DNA of 64,000 bases from Bacteroidia bacterium (GTDB taxonomy: Bacteria; Bacteroidota; Bacteroidia; B-17B0; Aurantibacillaceae): contig JAEUTO010000005.1 in the NCBI GenBank assembly GCA_016787785.1, positions 434,001 to 498,000 of the forward strand, written 5' to 3'. Below, piece after piece: positions 52,658-62,367 of this stretch. The notes below the pieces were generated by a model, which worked only from the letters and a program-made list of their open reading frames with translations, was not told the origin of the DNA and ran no database searches. A program made the position numbers and the translations under genes. Within the stretch, counting starts at the first letter, position 1; each line of letters begins with the position of its first letter.

Positions 52658-53944
52658 ATGAAAAACAACATATCTCAAGCTTCAGTAAAAACCTTGCTAG
52701 CAGTAGTTTTCACGGTTTTTGCCCTCTCTTCAAAGATCTACGCCCAAGACGGAGAAAAATTATTTAAACAAAATTGCGCTGTTTGTCACAAATCGCACGA
52801 CGACCAGAAACTCACTGGTCCCGGCCTTAAGGGCGTTTTTGACCGTGTGCCAAAGGGCGATTGGATCACTAAGTGGATCCTGAACTCTGAGAAGATGATC
52901 AAAAGCGGAGATGCTTACGCCAATAAGATTTATAGCGAAAACGGCAAGGCAGCAATGACAGTATTTGAAGGGCAGTTAGATGAAAAGCAAGTTGCATCTA
53001 TCGTAGCTTTCATTAAAGGACCTCCTCCAGGGCCAGTAGGTGGTGGTGGAGACAAAGGACCAAAAGACGAAGTTGCAACTTCGGAAGGTAATGGAGGCAT
53101 TGAACCACTTTATCTGACTTTAGGTTTTATCGTTATTCTAATCATCTTAATTGGCTCTTTACGAAGTGTTAGAGCTTCATTACAAAATTCAAGCAACCGT
53201 TCTGAAGGAAAACCTGAAAACCCTGAAATGACCTTTGGACAAGAGGTTAGAAACTGGATCTCTGGTCACAAACGTTTAGTTGGTGTATTCAGTATCATTA
53301 TTGTTTTTGGCGGAATGAAAAGTTGTTGGGACGCTTGTTACAACATTGGTGTTTACTACGATTACAGAACCCAAAAAGGATACAAACCCGAGCAACCAAT
53401 TAAATTTTCTCACAAATTACATGCAGGAGATAATGAGATCGCTTGTCAATATTGCCACAGCACGGTTGAAAAATCTCGTCACGCTGGAATTCCGACTGTA
53501 AATATTTGTATGAATTGCCACAAAGGCATTCAAACAGGACCAGTATACAAAGACACAGAAATTGCTAAGATCTATGCTGCAGCAGGTTTTGATGCCAAAT
53601 CAGGAACTTACGATAACAGCAAACAAAACCCATTAAAATGGATCAAAGTTCACAACTTACCAGATCACGTTTATTTTAATCACTCACAACACGTTGTTGT
53701 TGGTAAAGTTGAGTGTGCTACTTGCCATGGTGATGTTAAGAACATGACAGTTGCAGAACAAAAATCTCCTCTAACTATGAAATGGTGTATTGAATGTCAT
53801 CGCAAAACTGAAGTTGCTATGGCAGGAAATGCTTACTACGATCGTTTACACAAAGCTTTAAAAGAAAAATACGCTGGTCAGTACGACGTTAAATTTACCG
53901 TTGAAAAGATCGGTGGTTTAGAATGCGCCAAGTGTCACTATTAA
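52658..53944 (+). CDS. actA: alternative complex III subunit ActA, with six haem c motifs
   Basis: The 428-residue protein has a signal peptide or anchor (about 1-29, ending IYAQ). Six CxxCH motifs are visible, starting at C40 (CAVCH), C263 (CQYCH), C284 (CMNCH), C353 (CATCH), C377 (CIECH) and C423 (CAKCH). The first belongs to a separate class I monohaem-like domain (30-125), followed by a Gly/Pro linker and two membrane segments (about 150-172 and 205-225). The last five form the pentahaem ActA domain. It would pass electrons from quinol oxidation in ActB/ActC towards the oxidase. An ATG at 52589 gives a longer frame, but it lacks a signal peptide and lies inside the probable promoter. Confidence 0.9.
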   Translation: MKNNISQASVKTLLAVVFTVFALSSKIYAQDGEKLFKQNCAVCHKSHDDQKLTGPGLKGVFDRVPKGDWITKWILNSEKMIKSGDAYANKIYSENGKAAMTVFEGQLDEKQVASIVAFIKGPPPGPVGGGGDKGPKDEVATSEGNGGIEPLYLTLGFIVILIILIGSLRSVRASLQNSSNRSEGKPENPEMTFGQEVRNWISGHKRLVGVFSIIIVFGGMKSCWDACYNIGVYYDYRTQKGYKPEQPIKFSHKLHAGDNEIACQYCHSTVEKSRHAGIPTVNICMNCHKGIQTGPVYKDTEIAKIYAAAGFDAKSGTYDNSKQNPLKWIKVHNLPDHVYFNHSQHVVVGKVECATCHGDVKNMTVAEQKSPLTMKWCIECHRKTEVAMAGNAYYDRLHKALKEKYAGQYDVKFTVEKIGGLECAKCHY

Positions 53945-53975
53945 TAACAAGTTACAGTAAGAATTTATATAACTA

Positions 53976-56900
53976 ATGTCTATGTCAAAAAAATACTGGA
54001 AAGGCCTACCTGAACTACACAATAGTCCGGAGTTTCAAGAGCAACAAAAAAATGAGTTTGCTACTCCTCTTCCTATGGATGAGTTTTTGGGAAGTGATGA
54101 AGCTGAAAAAGAAGGCACATCACGCCGTGATTTTTTAAAGGTGATGGGATTTTCAACAGCTGCTGTTGCACTTGCTGCTTGTGAGACCCCTGTTAACAAA
54201 TCTATTCCTTACGTTGTAAAACCAGAGGAAGTTACCCCTGGTGTTGCAAATTTTTATGCAACCACATTTTATGATGGGCATGATTATTCATCAATTCTAG
54301 TTAAGACCCGCGAAGGTCGTCCTATTAAAATTGAAGGAAATGACCTTTCAAAAATTACACACGGTGGAACTACTGCTCGTGTTCAAGCTTCTGTTTTAGG
54401 TTTATACGATGGAGCTCGTTTACGTGGTCCAGTTGTAAAAGGCAAAGATGCTTCATGGAAAGCAGCTGATGATGCAGTTGCTGCTGCTTTAAATGGCGGA
54501 TCAATTCGTATTTTAACGTCAACTATCATCAGTCCTTCTACAAAAGCGGTAATTGCAGAATTCATTGCAAAATACCCAAATACACAACACGTTACTTACG
54601 ATTCAATTTCATACAATGCTTTAACCAAAGCAAACAAAAATGTTTTTGGTAAATCTGTTGTTTCTTCTTACGATTTTAGTAAAGCACAAACCATTGTTGG
54701 TATTGCTTGCGACTTTTTAGGAAACTGGTTAAACCCAAGCGAATTTGCAAAACAATACGCTGTTAACCGTCGCGTTTCTAAAGAGAAACCTGAAATGAGT
54801 AAACATTATCATTTCGAATCAAACTTATCATTAACAGGCGCAAATGCTGATGATCGCTTTTTAGTTAAAGCTTCAGAACTTGGCCGTTTAACCGTTGCAT
54901 TGTTTAATGAAATAGCTGGCGCTACAGGTAATTCAAAAGCAAACGGAGATGATAAAGTTTCTAATCCTTTAGCAGTTAAAGCACTTAAAAAAGCTGCAGA
55001 AGATCTTTTAAAAAATAAAGGAAATTCATTAGTAGTTTCAGGAGTTAATGATGAAGGAATTCAAACATTAGTAAATGGAATTAATAAAATGCTTGACAAC
55101 TATGGTAAATCTGTAGATGTTGAAATGCATTATAATTTAAAACAAGGTAACGATAAAGAATTTGCTGACTTGGTGGCTGATATGGCTGCAGGTAAAGTAA
55201 GTGTTTTAATGACTTACAATTGTAACCCAGTTTATACCGCTCCGGCATCATTTAAATTTGCCGATGCATATAAAAAAGTAACAACAAAAGTTTCTTTCGC
55301 GCAAGTATTAGATGAAACTGCGCAAGTGTCAGATGTTGTTTGTCCTGATCATCACTATTTAGAGTCGTGGGGCGATGCAAATCCAAAACGCGGACATTTC
55401 TCACTACAACAACCAACTATTAATCCAATTTTTGCAGCACCTCGTCACGAAGGAACTCGTCAATTTCAAGACAGTATCTTAAAATGGGCTGGCGTAAAAA
55501 GTGATTATTTAGCGTACTTACAAGGCTATTGGAATAATCATGTATTTGTAAACCAAGGTAAATACTTAGATTTCCCTAGTTTTTGGGCTCACGCATTACA
55601 TGATGGTGTTACAAAATTAGCTGTTTATAAAGATGCTCCGGTATTGCCAATGGCAAAAGATTCTTCTGGAAAACCTTTAATGGCAGGTGTGGCTGCAATG
55701 ATCAATGAAGCTGTTGAAACAGTTTCTGATTCTTCAAAAGTAACAGCACCGGTAAAAGTTGAAAATAAAAAAGAAGCTGTTGTTTTAGCAGAAACTCTTC
55801 CAACACCAGATTATAACAAAGCTGCATCAATGGCAACTTCTATTAAAGGTGGCGCTTTTGATCTTTTTGTTTATGAAAAAATAAGTTTAGGAAATGGTAA
55901 CCAAGCTAATAACCCTTGGTTAATGGAGTTACCTGATCCTATCTCAAAAGTAACATGGGATAATTACATTACAATGAGCCCTATCGATGTAAAAGCGATG
56001 GGATTAAATGAAATGTTACGTCAGGATATTGAAGGTTCAATAGTTGAATTAACTGTTAACGGAACTACAATTAAGGTTCCTGTTTTCCCTCAACCTGGTC
56101 AAGCCCCTGGAACAATTGGTTTAGCTTTAGGTTACGGCCGTAACGCTGAAACTATGAAGGTTGCTAATGCAAAAGGTGTTAACGCTTTCCAATTTTTAAA
56201 TTATTCTAACGAAACTATCCAACCTATTGTTGCGAATGTTTCGATCAAAAAAACAACCGATGAGCATAAATTTGCTGCAACTCAAATTCAACACACTATT
56301 ATGGGTCGTGAGGAGTTTTTGTTACGTGAAGTTTCTTTAAATGAATTCAAAACATTAGAGAAAGAATCATGGAATCCAGCTGCAGAATTACCAGTTCATG
56401 GTGGTGGCAAAAAACATGTTGATCAAATAGATCTTTGGAATGCGTTTCCACGCATGGGTCACAAATGGGGATTAAGTATTGATATGAATACTTGTATCGG
56501 TTGTGCTGCTTGTGTTGTAGCTTGTACTTCAGAAAACAACGTTGCTGTTGTTGGCAAAGAAGAAGTTGCTAAAACACGTGATATGTTCTGGTTACGTATT
56601 GATCGTTACTATAGTTCGGATATGAATCTTGAAAAAGGTAAAGAAGAACATTTAGGATCAAAAGAAACTTATATTGAAATGGAAAATCCTTCGGCAAACC
56701 CGAAAGTAACTTTCCAACCAATGATGTGTCAACACTGTAATCACGCACCTTGTGAAACTGTTTGTCCTGTATTAGCTACGAGTCACAGTACTGAGGGTTT
56801 AAACATGATGACTTATAACCGTTGCGTTGGTACTCGTTACTGCGCTAACAACTGTCCATTCAAAGTTCGTCGTTTCAATTGGTTCAATTACAATGGTAAC

Positions 56901-57332
56901 GAAATGTTTGCTGATATTAATCCTGCACAACAAGAATTAGGACGCATGGTATTAAACCCTGACGTTGTAGTTCGTAGCCGTGGTGTAATGGAAAAATGTT
57001 CAATGTGTCAACAACGTTTACAAGCTGGTAAATTAGAAGCTAAAAAAGCTGGAACTACTTTACAGGATGGATCTATTAAAACTGCTTGCCAACAAGCGTG
57101 TCCTACAAACGCAATTATGTTTGGAGATGCAAACGATGAGAAATCAGAAGTTTCAACATGGAGAAATAGCGAACGTAATTATGTATTGTTAGAAGAAGTT
57201 GGTGTAAAACCAACAGTTTCATACATGGTTAAAGTTAGAAATCAGGATGAGAAAATTCTTCGTGAAGAAAATCATGCTGGGGCAAAACATGAAGATAAAA
57301 AAGAAGCACATAGCGAAGAAAAACATTCATAA
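53976..57332 (+). CDS. actB: alternative complex III subunit ActB (molybdopterin-oxidoreductase-like plus Fe-S domain)
   Basis: The 1118-residue protein has a twin-arginine signal (SRRDFLKVMGF, R50-R51) followed by a lipobox-like LAAC (C69). A large molybdopterin-oxidoreductase-like domain (about 75-800) lacks an obvious cofactor Cys/Ser loop, as usual for ActB. The C-terminal ferredoxin-like domain (about 830-1060) has four cysteine clusters: CIGCAACVVACTSENN, CQHCNHAPCETVC, CVGTRYCANNC and CSMCQQ with CQQACPTNA. The role is electron transfer within the quinol:cytochrome c reductase. The tail (1070-1118) is Glu/Lys/His-rich. ATG 53982 is an alternative start. It follows actA by 31 bp. Confidence 0.95.
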   Translation: MSMSKKYWKGLPELHNSPEFQEQQKNEFATPLPMDEFLGSDEAEKEGTSRRDFLKVMGFSTAAVALAACETPVNKSIPYVVKPEEVTPGVANFYATTFYDGHDYSSILVKTREGRPIKIEGNDLSKITHGGTTARVQASVLGLYDGARLRGPVVKGKDASWKAADDAVAAALNGGSIRILTSTIISPSTKAVIAEFIAKYPNTQHVTYDSISYNALTKANKNVFGKSVVSSYDFSKAQTIVGIACDFLGNWLNPSEFAKQYAVNRRVSKEKPEMSKHYHFESNLSLTGANADDRFLVKASELGRLTVALFNEIAGATGNSKANGDDKVSNPLAVKALKKAAEDLLKNKGNSLVVSGVNDEGIQTLVNGINKMLDNYGKSVDVEMHYNLKQGNDKEFADLVADMAAGKVSVLMTYNCNPVYTAPASFKFADAYKKVTTKVSFAQVLDETAQVSDVVCPDHHYLESWGDANPKRGHFSLQQPTINPIFAAPRHEGTRQFQDSILKWAGVKSDYLAYLQGYWNNHVFVNQGKYLDFPSFWAHALHDGVTKLAVYKDAPVLPMAKDSSGKPLMAGVAAMINEAVETVSDSSKVTAPVKVENKKEAVVLAETLPTPDYNKAASMATSIKGGAFDLFVYEKISLGNGNQANNPWLMELPDPISKVTWDNYITMSPIDVKAMGLNEMLRQDIEGSIVELTVNGTTIKVPVFPQPGQAPGTIGLALGYGRNAETMKVANAKGVNAFQFLNYSNETIQPIVANVSIKKTTDEHKFAATQIQHTIMGREEFLLREVSLNEFKTLEKESWNPAAELPVHGGGKKHVDQIDLWNAFPRMGHKWGLSIDMNTCIGCAACVVACTSENNVAVVGKEEVAKTRDMFWLRIDRYYSSDMNLEKGKEEHLGSKETYIEMENPSANPKVTFQPMMCQHCNHAPCETVCPVLATSHSTEGLNMMTYNRCVGTRYCANNCPFKVRRFNWFNYNGNEMFADINPAQQELGRMVLNPDVVVRSRGVMEKCSMCQQRLQAGKLEAKKAGTTLQDGSIKTACQQACPTNAIMFGDANDEKSEVSTWRNSERNYVLLEEVGVKPTVSYMVKVRNQDEKILREENHAGAKHEDKKEAHSEEKHS

Positions 57333-57361
57333 TAGTTAGTATAAAAAATTAAAAATATAGT

Positions 57362-58747
57362 ATGCACGCAGAATCAGAAATAAGGATACCGTTAATACTT
57401 GGCGATAAAAGTTACCGCCAGATTACTGATGATATTATAGCGCCAATTGAAGGAAAAGCTGCAAAGGGTTGGTACACACTAATCACTCTTTGTGCCTTGT
57501 CATTTTTATGGGGCATAGGCTGTTTAGCTTACACTATTGGTGTAGGTATTGGAGCCTGGGGAAGTAATAATGGTGTAGATTGGGCCTGGGATATTACCAA
57601 TTTCGTATGGTGGATTGGTATTGGTCACGCCGGTACTTTGATCTCAGCTGTGTTATTATTATTCCGTCAAAAATGGCGTATGGCAATTAACCGTTCGGCA
57701 GAAGCAATGACAATTTTCGCCGTACTTTGTGCTGCAATATTTGTATTGTTGCACACTGGTCGTCCATGGTTAGATTACATGTTATTTCCATTGCCAAATC
57801 AATTCGGTTCTTTATGGCCAAACTTTAACTCACCATTGCTTTGGGACGTGTTTGCAGTATCAACTTATGCTACAGTTTCAATTGTTTTCTGGTACATTGG
57901 TTTGATTCCTGACTTTGGAATGATACGTGACCGCGTTATTAAGCCTTGGCAAAAGAAAATGTATGGTTTATTATCATTCGGTTGGGGTGGAAGCGCTCGT
58001 CACTGGAGTCGTTTTGAAGAAGTATCTTTAGTATTAGCAGGTCTATCAACCCCTCTTGTATTCTCAGTTCACTCTATTGTATCATTTGACTTTGCTACAT
58101 CGGTTGTTCCAGGCTGGCATACAACAATTTTCCCTCCATACTTCGTTTCTGGAGCTGTATTCTCGGGTTTCGCAATGGTATTAACTTTAATGCTGGTTGT
58201 TAGAAAAATTTACAAATTAGAATCATACGTTACTATTAAGCACATTGAATACATGAACATTGTAATTATTGTTACAGGTTCTATAGTTGGTGTGGCTTAT
58301 TTAACCGAGTTATTTGTTGCTTGGTATTCTGGAGTAGAGTGGGAGCAATATGCATTCTTAAACAGAGCAACTGGTCCTATGGCTTGGAGTTACTGGATTA
58401 TGATGTCATGTAACGTTTTGTCACCTCAATTATTCTGGTTCAAAAAAATACGTACATCAATAGTTGCTACATTTATTTTATCAATAGTTGTAAATATTGG
58501 TATGTGGTTCGAGCGTTTTGTAATTATCGTTCCAACTTTATGCCGTACTTATTTACCTTCAACCTGGAATACTTATACGCCTTCATTTATTGATATTGGA
58601 ATCTTTGTAGGAACAATAGGAATGTTTGGTACATTCTTCTTGTTATTTTCTAGATATTTCCCGGTGATAGCTCAAGCTGAATTAAAAACAATCTTGAAAT
58701 CATCCGGACAATCTCAAAAAGAAGCAGCTAAAAATCATCATCATTAA
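57362..58747 (+). CDS. actC: alternative complex III subunit ActC (NrfD-like membrane protein)
   Basis: The 461-residue integral membrane protein belongs to the NrfD/PsrC family with about ten membrane segments. Typical text includes FVWWIGIGHAGTLISAVLLL, RSAEAMTIFAVLCAA, HTGRPWLDYMLFPLPNQFG and the quinol-site-like SFDFATSVVPGWHTTIFPPYF. ActC binds menaquinol together with ActB and is thought to take part in energy conservation. It starts 29 bp after actB. The C-terminus is His-rich (KNHHH). The family and position leave little doubt. Confidence 0.95.
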   Translation: MHAESEIRIPLILGDKSYRQITDDIIAPIEGKAAKGWYTLITLCALSFLWGIGCLAYTIGVGIGAWGSNNGVDWAWDITNFVWWIGIGHAGTLISAVLLLFRQKWRMAINRSAEAMTIFAVLCAAIFVLLHTGRPWLDYMLFPLPNQFGSLWPNFNSPLLWDVFAVSTYATVSIVFWYIGLIPDFGMIRDRVIKPWQKKMYGLLSFGWGGSARHWSRFEEVSLVLAGLSTPLVFSVHSIVSFDFATSVVPGWHTTIFPPYFVSGAVFSGFAMVLTLMLVVRKIYKLESYVTIKHIEYMNIVIIVTGSIVGVAYLTELFVAWYSGVEWEQYAFLNRATGPMAWSYWIMMSCNVLSPQLFWFKKIRTSIVATFILSIVVNIGMWFERFVIIVPTLCRTYLPSTWNTYTPSFIDIGIFVGTIGMFGTFFLLFSRYFPVIAQAELKTILKSSGQSQKEAAKNHHH

Positions 58748-58768
58748 TAAAAAATTGATCTAAACAAT

Positions 58769-59338
58769 ATGGCAACTAACAAACATATTATTCACGGTGT
58801 ATTTGGCGACGAGGAGCCATTATTAGAAGCTTGTAAGAAATTAAGAGCTGCTGGTATCCGTATTAAAGAGGTTTTTTCTCCAATGCCAATACACGGTATT
58901 GATGGAGTAATTGGTGTTCCAAGGACGCGAATTGCAATCTGTGCTTTTATCTATGGTATAACCGGAACCTCTTTAGCCACATTAATGATGTGGTACATGA
59001 TGGTTCATGATTGGCCAAATGATATTGGTGGTAAACCAAATTTTGCATATTATATGAACATTCCGGCTTTCATTCCAATTACTTTTGAAAGTACTGTATT
59101 TTGTGCTGCTCATGGAATGGCTTTAACTTATTTTTTACGTTGCTGGTTAGTACCTGGAGCAAAAGCTAAAAATCCAGACCCTAGAACTACAGACGATAAG
59201 TTTTTAATTTACTTAGAGTTAAATGATGAGCAAGCTAAGCAAGCTGAAGAGATCATGAAAGGTAATGGCGCTGAAGAAGTAAATCACAAAGGCTCTTTTG
59301 TTGTTGAACCAAAATATGTAATAGAAGAAACACATTAG
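58769..59338 (+). CDS. actD: alternative complex III subunit ActD (DUF3341)
   Basis: The 189-residue protein begins with a small alpha-beta domain (HGVFGDEEPLLEACKKLRAAG) and PMPIHGIDGVIGV. Two membrane segments (about 55-77 and 108-130) follow, with a C-terminal soluble domain (KFLIYLELNDEQAKQAEEIM). This matches DUF3341, the ActD subunit, which stabilises the complex without bearing a cofactor. It lies between actC (21 bp) and actE (1 bp). Confidence 0.93.
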   Translation: MATNKHIIHGVFGDEEPLLEACKKLRAAGIRIKEVFSPMPIHGIDGVIGVPRTRIAICAFIYGITGTSLATLMMWYMMVHDWPNDIGGKPNFAYYMNIPAFIPITFESTVFCAAHGMALTYFLRCWLVPGAKAKNPDPRTTDDKFLIYLELNDEQAKQAEEIMKGNGAEEVNHKGSFVVEPKYVIEETH

Positions 59339-59339
59339 T

Positions 59340-59984
59340 ATGAAAAAACATTATAAAACCATAAAATTTGTTTTCGCCTCTGCCCTTGTTGGCATGGTAT
59401 TAACAAGTTTTACATCTTGTGGTAAAAGAGATCAGAACAGTCCGGGTGTAGAATTCATGCCTGACATGTATCGTTCGCCTTCACTCGAAAATTATAGCAC
59501 TCACACAGTTGATGGCGATACATTGGTTAACGCCATGCTTCCTGTAGCAGGAACTGTTGCGCGTGGTTATTTACCATATGCATATCCTAATACTGCAGAA
59601 GGTTATGAGGCTGCCGGATTAAATTTACATAATCCATATGCTAGTCAACAAGCAGCGTTTGAAAAAGATGGTGAAGTGTTATACGGAAAATTTTGTGTAC
59701 ACTGCCATGGCGCCACTGGTGCCGGTGATGGAAAAGTTGGCGGCAAATTACCTGGCCCACCTCCAGCATACAATGGTACTTTGAAAAATTTACCTGAAGG
59801 AAAGATCTTTCACACCATTACTTATGGTAAAGGAACAATGGGTTCTCATGCAAGTCAGTTAACGCAGGAAGAACGGTGGAAATTAGTTTTTTATGTACAA
59901 AAATTACAAGGGCCTAAAGAAGTTGCAAGCGACAGTACGAAAACCGTTGCCGCTGTAACTCCTACAGTTGCTGCTAAACACTAA
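59340..59984 (+). CDS. actE: alternative complex III subunit ActE (monohaem cytochrome c lipoprotein)
   Basis: The 214-residue protein has a lipoprotein signal (SFTSC, Cys27). The segment GVEFMPDMYRSPSLENYSTH is typical of ActE. The class I cytochrome c domain (about 105-185) has a haem motif CVHCHG (C119) and the probable axial methionine in GKGTMGSHASQLT. It sits on the periplasmic side, likely near the exit of the electron path. The Ala/Thr/Val-rich tail is probably flexible. Start ATG 59340 is 1 bp after the actD stop. Confidence 0.94.
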   Translation: MKKHYKTIKFVFASALVGMVLTSFTSCGKRDQNSPGVEFMPDMYRSPSLENYSTHTVDGDTLVNAMLPVAGTVARGYLPYAYPNTAEGYEAAGLNLHNPYASQQAAFEKDGEVLYGKFCVHCHGATGAGDGKVGGKLPGPPPAYNGTLKNLPEGKIFHTITYGKGTMGSHASQLTQEERWKLVFYVQKLQGPKEVASDSTKTVAAVTPTVAAKH

Positions 59985-60009
59985 TATTAATTAAGATTTA
60001 AGAGAGACT

Positions 60010-61245
60010 ATGAATACCGAAAAATTAAATTTTACAGTTCCGTCAAAAGCAAAATTAGTATCGTTTGGCTTAATGGCAGTAGGTTTAATATCAATTATAT
60101 TGATGTTTTTACTTGACAAAGGAAATGAAGAAGAGCATTACCACGCTGGCACACGCGCCTGGAGCAATCTTTTTGCTGGCTCATTCTTTTTTATGGCACT
60201 ATCATTGGCCGCTGCTTTCTTTTTAGGATTGCAGTACGCAGCAGAGGCTGGCTGGGCTACAACAGTAAAACGTATCATCGAAGCAGTGACCATGTACTTA
60301 CCTTATGGTTTAAGTTTTATGATGGCGTTATTCATCGTTGGTCACTTTCATGGTCACCACATTTACCACTGGCAAGCTGAAGGAATTGATACGCCGGGTA
60401 GTGCAAACTACGATGAGGCCATTGCAAATAAAATGAGCTATTTTGGTTGGTTCTGGTGGTTAAGAACTATTCTTTATATGGTGGGCTGGTTATGGTTCAC
60501 ATTCAAATTACGTAAGAATTCTATTGAAGCAGATAAATTAGACGTTGATATTAACAACAGCTACCACTGGAAGAACATTAAAATAGGTGCTTGGTTTATG
60601 GTACTATTTGCTGTAACATCATCTACTTCTGCATGGGATTGGGTAATGAGTATCGATACACACTGGTTTTCTACTTTATTTGGCTGGTATATCTTTTCAG
60701 GTATGTGGATCAGTGCAATTGTTGCAATTACTGTTTTAGTTATCTGGCTTAGAAAATTAGGTTACTTAGAGTTTGTAACAGAAAGTACTATTCATGACTT
60801 AGGTAAATGGATGTTTGCAATTTCATTCTTATGGACATACTTATACTTCTCTCAATTTATGTTGATCTGGTATGCTGATATTCCTGAAGAGATTATTTAC
60901 TACCAAACACGTTGGGAAAATTTTAAAGGTTTAATGTGGACTGTTTTCTTTGTGAACTTTGCATTCCCAATGGTAATGTTAATGAGCAGAGATAGCAAAC
61001 GTAATTTCTTCTTCTTAATGTTTGTAGGTACAATTATTTTTATTGGTCACTACATGGATGTTATTATGATCGTAATGCCGGGTACCGTTGGTCATCACTG
61101 GCATGGATTAAGTTGGATGGAATTCGGTAACTTCTTTTTCTTCTTGGGTTTATTTCTTTATGTTGTTTTAAATGCCCTTGCTAAAGCACCTTTATTGGTT
61201 AAAAATCATCCTTTCTTAAGCGAAAGTTTGCATCATTCAACCTAA
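60010..61245 (+). CDS. actF: alternative complex III subunit ActF (NrfD-like membrane protein)
   Basis: The 411-residue integral membrane protein has about ten membrane segments and is a divergent paralogue of ActC. Typical text is HYHAGTRAWSNLFAGSFFFM, GHFHGHHIYHWQ, SSTSAWDWVMSIDTHWFSTL, WYADIPEEIIYYQTRW and GTVGHHWHGLSWMEFGNF. It completes the act operon and borders coxB after a 59-bp gap. Besides its structural role, a function in proton movement has been proposed for the family. Confidence 0.95.
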   Translation: MNTEKLNFTVPSKAKLVSFGLMAVGLISIILMFLLDKGNEEEHYHAGTRAWSNLFAGSFFFMALSLAAAFFLGLQYAAEAGWATTVKRIIEAVTMYLPYGLSFMMALFIVGHFHGHHIYHWQAEGIDTPGSANYDEAIANKMSYFGWFWWLRTILYMVGWLWFTFKLRKNSIEADKLDVDINNSYHWKNIKIGAWFMVLFAVTSSTSAWDWVMSIDTHWFSTLFGWYIFSGMWISAIVAITVLVIWLRKLGYLEFVTESTIHDLGKWMFAISFLWTYLYFSQFMLIWYADIPEEIIYYQTRWENFKGLMWTVFFVNFAFPMVMLMSRDSKRNFFFLMFVGTIIFIGHYMDVIMIVMPGTVGHHWHGLSWMEFGNFFFFLGLFLYVVLNALAKAPLLVKNHPFLSESLHHST

Positions 61246-61304
61246 TAATAAATTAAGATCCGAGAAATAAAAAAATAGAATTAAAAATATAAAACTTAAA
61301 TAAA

Positions 61305-62342
61305 ATGAATTTTTTAGTACTGTTAGCCATCGTTTTATTAATAATTGCAGGACATCAATTATTAAGGGTTATTGAGTTAAGCCGAGGCTTAAAAAAGACA
61401 AAAGAATGGAGGGTCACTGAAACTGATAATGATATGATGGGAAAAGCCATGTTCGCTTTTATGATCGTATTTTTTGCTTTTTTCTTTTGGCAGGTAAATC
61501 GTTGGATCGATAGATCTTTACCTCCTGCTGCTTCTGTTCACGGAGAAAAAATTGATGCTTTATGGGATGCAAATATTTACCTGATCACGTTTGTTTTTCT
61601 TGTTACCAATTTCTTTTTATTTTGGTTTGCGTATAAATACCGTGGTACAGAAAAATCCAAAGCTTCTTATATTACACATAACAATAAATTAGAAATGGCT
61701 TGGACAATCATTCCGGCTATTGCTTTAGCTTTTATCGTAATTTTTGGTTTAAAATACTGGAACGAAATCATGACGGTTGCTGATAAACCTGATAGAGTTG
61801 TAGTTGAACTTTATGCAAAACAATTCGACTGGACTGCGCGCTACCCAGGTAAAGATGGTAAGCTCGGCGAAACTGACTACCGCCAGATCGACGGAGGAAA
61901 CGCTGTAGGCATGGATACTTTAGATGCACAAGGTAACGATGATATTTTAGTAAAAAATGAATTCCATATTCCAGTGGGCCGCGAGATAGAATTATTTATG
62001 CGTAGCCGTGATGTTATTCATAGCGCATATTTACCCCATTTCCGCGCGCAAATGAACTGTGTGCCGGGTATGATAACCAGTTTCAAATTTGTTCCTACCA
62101 AAACTTCGGCGCAAATGAAAAAAGAGCCTTACGTAGTAAAAATGATGGCAGGAATTAATGCCCAACGTGCTAAGTTTGGGAAAGAGCCGGTTGAATTTGA
62201 TTACCTTTTATTGTGTAATAAAATTTGCGGCGCTTCTCATTACAATATGCAAATGAACCTAATTGTAGATACTGAGGCCGATTACCAGGCTTGGTTAGCA
62301 AAACAAAAAGCATTTAAAACAGCAGTTGCTGAAAAAAAATAA
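61305..62342 (+). CDS. coxB: cytochrome c oxidase subunit II (CuA site, no fused cytochrome c)
   Basis: The 345-residue protein has an unusual short N-terminal membrane segment (1-18), two further membrane helices (about 45-65 and 90-112), and a C-terminal cupredoxin domain. The CuA ligands are visible: CNKICGASHYNM with C304, C308, H312 and M315, and the upstream His in DVIHSAYLPHFRAQMNCVPG. ELYAKQFDWTARYPG is the aromatic electron-entry region. No CxxCH is present, so it is aa3- rather than caa3-type; electrons must arrive from a separate cytochrome such as ActA or ActE. Confidence 0.94.
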   Translation: MNFLVLLAIVLLIIAGHQLLRVIELSRGLKKTKEWRVTETDNDMMGKAMFAFMIVFFAFFFWQVNRWIDRSLPPAASVHGEKIDALWDANIYLITFVFLVTNFFLFWFAYKYRGTEKSKASYITHNNKLEMAWTIIPAIALAFIVIFGLKYWNEIMTVADKPDRVVVELYAKQFDWTARYPGKDGKLGETDYRQIDGGNAVGMDTLDAQGNDDILVKNEFHIPVGREIELFMRSRDVIHSAYLPHFRAQMNCVPGMITSFKFVPTKTSAQMKKEPYVVKMMAGINAQRAKFGKEPVEFDYLLLCNKICGASHYNMQMNLIVDTEADYQAWLAKQKAFKTAVAEKK

Positions 62343-62367
62343 TTAAAAAATTCTAAATAAATATAAC

